DNA of 11,565 bases from JAHJDO01 sp964437505 (GTDB lineage Bacteria > JAHJDO01). The DNA lies in NCBI GenBank assembly GCA_964437505.1, contig CAYTGU010000024.1, positions 1 to 11,565 on the forward strand, written 5' to 3'. Below the pieces are notes generated by a model. It saw only the letters and a program-made list of their open reading frames with translations, had not been told where the DNA came from and did not search any database. A program made the translations under genes and the position numbers. This document shows, one piece after another, positions 6,970 through 11,565 of the stretch (position 1 is its first letter; every line of letters begins with the position of its first letter).

Positions 6970-7839
6970 GTGAAATTAAAACTTGGATTACCAAAAGGAA
7001 GTCTTCAGAAAGCAACTACCAGAATATTTAAAAAAGCGGGATTTAATATATCAGCTTCTGAACGTTCCTACTTTCCAATAGTTGATGATAATGAGATTGA
7101 GGCCATCCTTATCAGAGCGCAGGAAATGGCAAGGTATGTATATGATGGTGTTCTGGATTGTGGTCTGACAGGCAAGGATTGGATAATGGAAAATGGCGTT
7201 CAGGTTGTTGAAGTAGCAGATCTTATATATGCAAAAAGCGGGATGAAACCAGTTAGGTGGGTTTTAGGAGTTAATAATAATTCAGAAATAAAGACAGTTA
7301 AGGATTTGGAGGGGAAGAGGATTGCAACAGAACTTGTAAATGTTACGAAGAAATATCTTAAATCCCAGGGGGTACAAGCAGAAGTAGAATTTTCGTGGGG
7401 CGCAACTGAGGCAAAAGTTCCTGATTTGGTAGATGCGATTGTTGAACTTACTGAAACAGGTTCGTCTTTACGGGCAAATAATATTCGGATAATCGATGAG
7501 ATTATGACTTCAACAACCAAACTTATTGCAAATAAGAGTGCGTGGGAAAACACGTGGAAGAAGAAGAAAATCCAGAATCTTGCAATGCTTTTAACAGGTG
7601 CTTTAAATGCTGAAGAAAAGGTTGGACTTAAAATGAATGTTGCTCAGAAAGACCTAAAGAGCATCATAAAAATACTGCCAGCAGTAAAGACTCCTACAAT
7701 ATCGCAATTGACTGGAGGAAAATGGGTGGCGCTGGAAGTAATAATAGATGAAGATATAGTTAGAAATATTATACCCAAGTTAAAGGAAGCCGGCGCGCAG
7801 GGCATTGTGGAGTATCCACTTAACAAAGTAATCTATTAA
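6970..7839 (+). CDS. hisG: ATP phosphoribosyltransferase, long form
   Basis: HisG catalyses the first step of histidine synthesis, joining ATP and PRPP to give phosphoribosyl-ATP. From GTG 6970 the protein has 289 residues. This is the long form, with a C-terminal ACT-like regulatory domain at about 212-287 (VALEVIIDED to EYPLNKVI), so it should not need the HisZ partner. The catalytic part starts with KLGLPKGSL. It contains LDCGLTGKDW at 62-71 and the PRPP-binding ELTETGSSLRAN at 159-170. Long-form enzymes are typically inhibited by histidine through the C-terminal domain. No other his gene is in the window, so the pathway is dispersed. It follows kdsC with a 13-base gap and precedes the TPR gene by 22 bases. 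Confidence 0.96.
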   Translation: MKLKLGLPKGSLQKATTRIFKKAGFNISASERSYFPIVDDNEIEAILIRAQEMARYVYDGVLDCGLTGKDWIMENGVQVVEVADLIYAKSGMKPVRWVLGVNNNSEIKTVKDLEGKRIATELVNVTKKYLKSQGVQAEVEFSWGATEAKVPDLVDAIVELTETGSSLRANNIRIIDEIMTSTTKLIANKSAWENTWKKKKIQNLAMLLTGALNAEEKVGLKMNVAQKDLKSIIKILPAVKTPTISQLTGGKWVALEVIIDEDIVRNIIPKLKEAGAQGIVEYPLNKVIY

Positions 7840-7843
7840 ATAA

Positions 7844-7923
7844 AAAAGGCAAAAAAACAAAGTGACAAAGGCACATAATAAAAGAATTCGTGACCTCTGT
7901 GCCTTTGTGCCTCTGTGCCTTTT
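7844..7923 (+). repeat. Nested inverted repeat around the start of the TPR lipoprotein gene
   Basis: An 11-base perfect inverted repeat pairs 7865-7875 (ACAAAGGCACA) with 7898-7908, leaving a 22-base loop. Outside it, AAAAGGCA at 7844-7851 pairs with TGCCTTTT at 7916-7923. The GTG start at 7862-7864 directly abuts the inner left arm and is enclosed by the outer one. Folded in RNA, this could limit access to the start. It does not look like a standard terminator, because the U-run after it is weak and it extends into a coding region. Confidence 0.55.
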
Positions 7924-8779
7924 CTTAGTGTCTTTATCAGGCTGCACAATACTTACGCGTAATAGAGATATATCCCTTCATGATTCTAGTGCCTATGCGC
8001 ATTATTGTATGGGTGCTATATACGAGAATAAAAGGGAGATTGATAGCGCTATACGTGAATATGAAAGCACAATACAGCTAGACAGGACAGCAATAAGGAC
8101 GAGATACAGCTTGGCTAAACTCTACGTTAGAAAAGGATTCATTGAACAGGCTGTGGAACAATATAGAGTATTGTCTGAGTTGGATCCGAAGAATACAAGA
8201 CTCAGTACAGTTCTTGCTGCTTTGTATTTACATCAGGGGCTTACGTACAGTAAAACAGGAGATTATGAACATGCGGTTAGATCCTATAAAAAGCTATTAA
8301 GGATATGCAGATCTGATTTAGGCTATTATTATCTTGGAGTTGCCTATGAGCGGCTGGGAAAGATCTATTATGCAGCTAGACAATTTAACTGTGCTATAAA
8401 ATTAAACCCGGATTGTGCAGAAGCTTATAATTACTTGGGATATATGTATATAGATAGGGGGAAGAAGCTTGCTAAATCTATAAAGTTAATTAAAAAGGCT
8501 CTTGAAATTGATCCGGAGAATGGTTACTTTGTTGACAGCCTAGGCTTGGGATATTATAAAAAGGAAATGTTTGAGGAAGCAATGTTCCAGCTTGAAAGAG
8601 CTGTGGAACTTACTAAAGAAGAGAAAGATGATCCAATAATAAGAGATCATCTTGGTGACGTATATTTTCAAAGAGAGATGTATAATAAAGCTATAGAGCA
8701 GTGGAAAAAAGCAGTAGAATTGGGCGCAGAAGATAGGAAAATAATTGAAGAGAAAATAAAAAAGGCAAGGGGGAACTAA
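7862..8779 (+). CDS. TPR-repeat lipoprotein
   Basis: This 305-residue protein starts at GTG 7862. Its n-region is basic (K3, K7, R8, R10), followed by a hydrophobic core and a lipobox LSGC ending at C28, the expected lipid-modified cysteine. Residue 29 is Thr, so in a Lol-type system it would go to the outer membrane, facing the periplasm. About seven tetratricopeptide repeats run from residue 44 to 290, with the usual A-Y-x-x-L-G and A-x-x-x-Y patterns. The last three (187-290) resemble the common bacterial YLGYMY/DSLGLGYY/DHLGDVYF type. TPR proteins are scaffolds, often for envelope assembly or secretion; no specific role can be read here. No Shine-Dalgarno precedes the GTG. The next in-frame GTG (7907) would remove the basic n-region, so 7862 is kept. 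The hydrophobic core is encoded by a short tandem repeat. Confidence 0.8.
   Translation: MTKAHNKRIRDLCAFVPLCLFLVSLSGCTILTRNRDISLHDSSAYAHYCMGAIYENKREIDSAIREYESTIQLDRTAIRTRYSLAKLYVRKGFIEQAVEQYRVLSELDPKNTRLSTVLAALYLHQGLTYSKTGDYEHAVRSYKKLLRICRSDLGYYYLGVAYERLGKIYYAARQFNCAIKLNPDCAEAYNYLGYMYIDRGKKLAKSIKLIKKALEIDPENGYFVDSLGLGYYKKEMFEEAMFQLERAVELTKEEKDDPIIRDHLGDVYFQREMYNKAIEQWKKAVELGAEDRKIIEEKIKKARGN
7894..7923 (+). repeat. Short tandem repeat CCTYTGTG encoding the signal-peptide core
   Basis: Three full 8-base units (CCTCTGTG, CCTTTGTG, CCTCTGTG at 7894-7917) are followed by a partial CCTTTT. Because 8 is not a multiple of 3, the unit is read in different frames and yields L-C-A-F-V-P-L-C-L-F. A reverse-complement unit (ACAAAGGCAC) sits at 7865-7874. 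The pattern resembles low-complexity 'GGCACAAAGGCACAGA' tracts that are often dispersed between genes in some environmental bacterial genomes; that comparison is from memory. Confidence 0.75.
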
Positions 8780-8780
8780 T

Positions 8781-9605
8781 ATGGACATTAAATTTAATTA
8801 TGAATCAAAGCCTGGTTATACAAAAATATTGTTTCCTGATGGAGAATTGTTGAATTATATTGAATTCGGAATTATAAACCTCTCTCAAGGAGAACAATAT
8901 TCGGAAAATACAGAAGATAATGAGGTCGTCTTGGTTATTCTTAGAGGCAAGTGTGTAATCAGTACAAACATTATAAAATGGGGGCCGATAGGCGGGAGAA
9001 ATGATGTGTTTAGTGGTAAGGCTTATGCTACGTATATACCAAGACAGAACAGATATGATATTACTGCAACAACTGATTTAGAAGTGGCTGTATGCAAAGG
9101 AAGAACTGATTTTACTGGAGAACCTGTTGTTATAACTCCTGATAAGGTAAGAGTGCGATCTGTTGGAAATGGGGTCTGGACAAGAAATGTATACGATATT
9201 ATTGATGAGAGAACTCCTGCAGGGTGTCTTCTTGTTGGCGAGACAATAAATCCCCCAGGCAACTGGTCATCATTCCCTCCTCATAAACATGATGTTGAAA
9301 ATCCGCCGGAGGAAACGAAACTAGAAGAGGTATACTTTTTTAAAATTCAGCCTGAAGAGGGGTTTGGTATGCAGAGAGTATATACTGATCCTGCATCAAA
9401 AGAAGAAGCTTTTGACGAAGCACTAGTTTTAAAAAACAATACTGTGACTGTTATGCCTAGAGGGTATCATCCAGTGTGCGCTGCACCAGGGTATTCAGTT
9501 TATTATCTCTGGATACTTGCAGGACAAAACAGAAAACTTATTCCCAAAGAAGACCCACAGCACTCGTGGATTGGGAAGCAAAATAATTCAGGAGGAGAAC
9601 TTTAA
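8781..9605 (+). CDS. iolB: 5-deoxy-glucuronate isomerase
   Basis: IolB isomerises 5-deoxy-D-glucuronate to 5-dehydro-2-deoxy-D-gluconate in myo-inositol catabolism, in the cytosol. The 274-residue length matches the family, a double-cupin KduI/IolB fold. Diagnostic stretches lie in the C-terminal cupin: FPPHKHD at 165-171 (metal ligands H168, H170), PPEETKLEEVYFFK at 175-188 (a ligand glutamate at 182 or 183), GFGMQRVYTD at 194-203, and PRGYHPV at 226-232 (H230). The start follows the TPR gene stop by one base, with a G-rich Shine-Dalgarno (AAGGGGGA, about 8767-8774). No other iol gene is present in the window. The downstream neighbours are a phosphofructokinase and a HAD hydrolase, so the module may be a variant inositol pathway. 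The family call is strong and the physiological substrate is inferred. Confidence 0.92.
   Translation: MDIKFNYESKPGYTKILFPDGELLNYIEFGIINLSQGEQYSENTEDNEVVLVILRGKCVISTNIIKWGPIGGRNDVFSGKAYATYIPRQNRYDITATTDLEVAVCKGRTDFTGEPVVITPDKVRVRSVGNGVWTRNVYDIIDERTPAGCLLVGETINPPGNWSSFPPHKHDVENPPEETKLEEVYFFKIQPEEGFGMQRVYTDPASKEEAFDEALVLKNNTVTVMPRGYHPVCAAPGYSVYYLWILAGQNRKLIPKEDPQHSWIGKQNNSGGEL
9591..9597 (+). promoter_or_regulatory. Shine-Dalgarno of the phosphofructokinase gene inside iolB
   Basis: GGAGGAG lies in the last codons of iolB, 11 bases before ATG 9609. The spacing is slightly long, but this is the only good site. It implies co-translation of the two genes. Confidence 0.65.
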
Positions 9606-9608
9606 GAT

Positions 9609-10898
9609 ATGGCTAAACTTAAAAATGTTGTTATTGCACAGTCTGGTGGACCATCTCCAGTAATTAATAACTCTCTCAGGGGAGTTGTTGAGACATGTAA
9701 GATGTTTCCCGAGAAGTTCGGCAGAATATATGCCGGATATCATGGAATAGAGGGTGTTCTCAAAGAGGAATTGTTGGATTTGAGCGCTCAGAAAGAAGAA
9801 GAAATATCTCTTTTAAGAACAACTCCAGCTGCTGGAGCGATAGGCACATGCCGCTATAAATTAAGGCAGGAACAAGTTGCGGATTTTAACCGGGTTATAG
9901 ATGTTTTTAAAGCACATGATATTGGCTATTTCTTTTATATTGGCGGTAATGATTCAATGGATACAGCTCATAAAATTAGTATACTTGCAAAGGACAAGGG
10001 GTTGGATTTAATTGCAGTAGGTGTGCCGAAAACAATAGACAATGATGTTGGGGATGAAGAATTCAAGCTTATAGATCACACACCTGGATATGGCAGTGTA
10101 GCGAGATATTGGGCATATTGCATCCAGAATGCAAATGAAGAGAATGATGGTTCTTCTCCTGCAGATCCTGTTACTGTGATTCAGGCTATGGGAAGAAAGA
10201 TAGGTTTTATTCCTGCGGCGGCTCGTCTTGCAGACCCTCAAAGAGAGATGCCGTTACAGATATATCTTGCTGAGACCGAGCTTTCCATAGAAGATCTTGC
10301 AGATAATGTGAATGAAGAGTTGAAAAGATCAGGCAGAGTTATTGTAGTGATAAGTGAGGGATTTCAGGTTGGAGATATTGGAGAAGCAAAGGATGCCTTT
10401 GGACACACTGAGTTTGGTGCAAGCCAGGGTACCGTCAAGCAGACAGTTGCGAATTACTTAAATAAAGTTGGGCTTAAAGCAAGGGGTAACGCAAGAGGCT
10501 TTATTCCTGGAACCGACCAGAGGGACACAGCCATTTATGCTTCTACGGTGGATTTGGACGAAGCTTATAAAGTTGGTCAAAAAGCGGTTCTGATAGCTTA
10601 TGAAGGAACTAATGGGTTTATGTCTACAATTCTCAGAAAACCAGGATCAATTTATAGCGTTGAATATGGCAAAGTTTCGCTTGAACAGGTTGCAAATTCC
10701 GAAAGAAAATTCCCTTCAAACTGGATAGCAAAAAATAAGATTGATGTAACTGACGAATTCATAAAATATGCAAGACCGCTTATTGGCGAGGATTGGGTGA
10801 GCGTGCCGATAGTTAACGGCATACAACGTTTTGCGAAAATAAAACCTATATTTGCTGAAAAGAAATGCGCTGAATACATCCCTCAGGCATACAAATAA
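9609..10898 (+). CDS. 6-phosphofructokinase, PPi-dependent type (PFP)
   Basis: This 429-residue cytosolic enzyme of the PfkA fold interconverts fructose 6-phosphate and fructose 1,6-bisphosphate. QSGGPSPVINN at 11-21 is the phosphate-donor loop. GGNDS at 112-116 replaces the ATP-enzyme GGDGS. PKTIDND at 140-146 has Lys where ATP-dependent enzymes have Gly (PGTIDND). MGRKIG is at 194-199. Asp at the GGDG glycine position and Lys in PKTIDND are the accepted signature of pyrophosphate use. The Asn at 114, where the metal-binding Asp usually sits, is a variant I recall from the longer (about 400-430 residue) PFP-like clade. A PPi enzyme is reversible and serves glycolysis or gluconeogenesis. It follows iolB by 3 bases. 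Donor and substrate are inferred from motifs. Confidence 0.9.
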   Translation: MAKLKNVVIAQSGGPSPVINNSLRGVVETCKMFPEKFGRIYAGYHGIEGVLKEELLDLSAQKEEEISLLRTTPAAGAIGTCRYKLRQEQVADFNRVIDVFKAHDIGYFFYIGGNDSMDTAHKISILAKDKGLDLIAVGVPKTIDNDVGDEEFKLIDHTPGYGSVARYWAYCIQNANEENDGSSPADPVTVIQAMGRKIGFIPAAARLADPQREMPLQIYLAETELSIEDLADNVNEELKRSGRVIVVISEGFQVGDIGEAKDAFGHTEFGASQGTVKQTVANYLNKVGLKARGNARGFIPGTDQRDTAIYASTVDLDEAYKVGQKAVLIAYEGTNGFMSTILRKPGSIYSVEYGKVSLEQVANSERKFPSNWIAKNKIDVTDEFIKYARPLIGEDWVSVPIVNGIQRFAKIKPIFAEKKCAEYIPQAYK

Positions 10899-10940
10899 AA
10901 TTTCGAATTTTTAGTTTTTAATTTTGAATTAATTAATAAT
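10897..10940. repeat. AT-only low-complexity repeat after the phosphofructokinase gene
   Basis: The stretch is built from variants of AATTTYGAATTT and AGTTTTTAATTT. It includes a 6-base hairpin AAAATT-TCG-AATTTT at 10897-10911 and a second GAATT-rich copy at 10920-10934. It resembles AT-rich spacer repeats seen in some uncultured bacterial genomes. There is no GC-rich stem, so it is not a convincing terminator. Confidence 0.5.
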
Positions 10941-10962
10941 TGTAACTATGGATTGCGAAAAG

Positions 10963-10970
10963 AGGAGGAG
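10963..10970 (+). promoter_or_regulatory. Shine-Dalgarno that sets the HAD gene start
   Basis: AGGAGGAG lies 8 bases before ATG 10979. ATG 10974 is only 3 bases away and opens a frame that ends after nine codons, so 10979 is the start. Confidence 0.8.
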
Positions 10971-10978
10971 AATATGTT

Positions 10979-11565
10979 ATGCAGGATGCAGCAAAAGAAT
11001 TAAAGGAATTCAAACAGGGAAAGGAGTTTTTTGTAGGCATTGATTCTGATGGTTGTGCATTTGACACTATGGAAGTAAAGCACAAGGAGTGTTTTATCCC
11101 TAATATTATCAATGAATGGGAGCTTCAGGCAGTATCAAAGTATGCAAGAGAAGCTGCGGAATTTGTAAATCTTTATTCAAAGTGGCGTGGAATAAACAGG
11201 TTTCCTGCTCTTACAATGGCTTTTGATCTTCTTATGGAAAGAGAAGATGTGAAAAAGCGAGGTGCTAATATACCTGAGGCAAAATCTCTGCGTGAATGGA
11301 TTGAGAAAGAGACGAAGCTGGGGAATCCGGCTTTAGAACAAGTTGTTCAGGAAACAGGGGATCCCATATTATCGCAGGCTTTAAGATGGTCTAAGGCAGT
11401 TAATGAGACTGTATCAAAGATAGTCCGTGGTGTGCCTCCGTTTCCTTTTGTCAGGGAAAGTCTTGAAAAGATTTTCAATACAGCAGATGCAATTGTTGTG
11501 TCTGCAACTCCATGTGAAGCTCTCAAAAGAGAGTGGGATGAACATGATATTGCTAAATATGTCAG
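10979..11565 (+). CDS. HAD-superfamily hydrolase, partial (C-terminus beyond window)
   Basis: The open frame runs from ATG 10979 to the window end, giving 195 residues with no stop, so the gene is cut by the window and not broken. HAD motif I is GIDSDGCAFDT at 20-30, with nucleophile D22 and acid/base D24. Motif II is the Ser/Thr in VVSATP (about 173-178). The roughly 140 residues between them are helical and charged, consistent with a C1-type helical cap (residues about 40-160). Motifs III and IV would lie downstream. There is no signal peptide, so it should be cytosolic. The substrate is unknown. An 80-base AT-rich spacer separates it from the phosphofructokinase gene, but shared strand and order suggest the same carbohydrate module. 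Confidence 0.85.
   Translation, partial: MQDAAKELKEFKQGKEFFVGIDSDGCAFDTMEVKHKECFIPNIINEWELQAVSKYAREAAEFVNLYSKWRGINRFPALTMAFDLLMEREDVKKRGANIPEAKSLREWIEKETKLGNPALEQVVQETGDPILSQALRWSKAVNETVSKIVRGVPPFPFVRESLEKIFNTADAIVVSATPCEALKREWDEHDIAKYV

Noticed and set aside
7200..7553. A 117-residue antisense open frame within hisG
   Set aside because: It mirrors the conserved hisG coding sequence and has no domain signature or convincing ribosome site.
7894..7923. The CCTYTGTG units as a CRISPR array
   Set aside because: The units are only 8 bases, contiguous and without spacers.
10897..10920. Hairpin followed by T-rich sequence as a terminator after the phosphofructokinase
   Set aside because: The stem is 6 A-T pairs with a 3-base loop, too weak for intrinsic termination.
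10924..10952. Promoter TTGAAT with TATGGA 17 bases on, before the HAD gene
   Set aside because: The -10 element is poor and the -35 falls inside low-complexity AT repeat.
10974..11003. A nine-codon leader frame starting at ATG 10974
   Set aside because: It overlaps the HAD start, sits too close to the Shine-Dalgarno, and shows no attenuator-like codon run or following hairpin.

Overview
The window is a compact, fully co-directional (+ strand) stretch of bacterial chromosome. By eye it is moderately AT-rich, with A/T-ending codons favoured. It holds eleven protein genes, the last cut by the window end, and one tRNA. No transposase, integrase, phage gene or CRISPR array is visible, and no gap between genes exceeds 300 bases. 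A KdsC-type phosphatase implies Kdo-containing lipopolysaccharide, and a lipoprotein with a classic lipobox also fits a Gram-negative cell. The pyrophosphate-type phosphofructokinase, the unusual DRE-TIM synthase and short low-complexity intergenic repeats resemble what is seen in uncultivated anaerobic lineages such as Omnitrophota or other PVC-related bacteria. That placement is inference only, at low confidence.

Region 1 (70-6263) is a tightly packed biosynthetic operon: class V aminotransferase, serA, thrB, a homocitrate/Re-citrate-synthase-like enzyme, and purA. Genes overlap by 4 bases or are separated by 2 to about 16 bases. The first two genes can plausibly make phosphoserine from 3-phosphoglycerate. 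ThrB belongs to threonine synthesis. The fourth gene condenses acetyl-CoA with a 2-oxoacid, possibly oxaloacetate, which would feed 2-oxoglutarate and glutamate. PurA makes adenylosuccinate.

Region 2 (6264-6437) holds a tRNA-Lys(UUU) gene with an encoded CCA end. Its strong sigma70-like promoter lies across the 3' end of purA. A weaker promoter candidate precedes the next gene.

Region 3 (6438-8779) contains kdsC, the long form of hisG, and a TPR lipoprotein. The lipoprotein's signal peptide is encoded by an 8-base tandem repeat that also forms an inverted repeat around its GTG start.

Region 4 (8781-11565) contains iolB (5-deoxyglucuronate isomerase), a PPi-type phosphofructokinase and the start of a HAD-superfamily hydrolase. 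This looks like a carbohydrate-catabolism module that continues past the window.

Most of this is recognisable metabolism. The points most worth a second look are the identity of the DRE-TIM synthase, the repeat-encoded signal peptide, and the iolB-PFP-HAD neighbourhood. I see no convincing evidence for a wholly new system.
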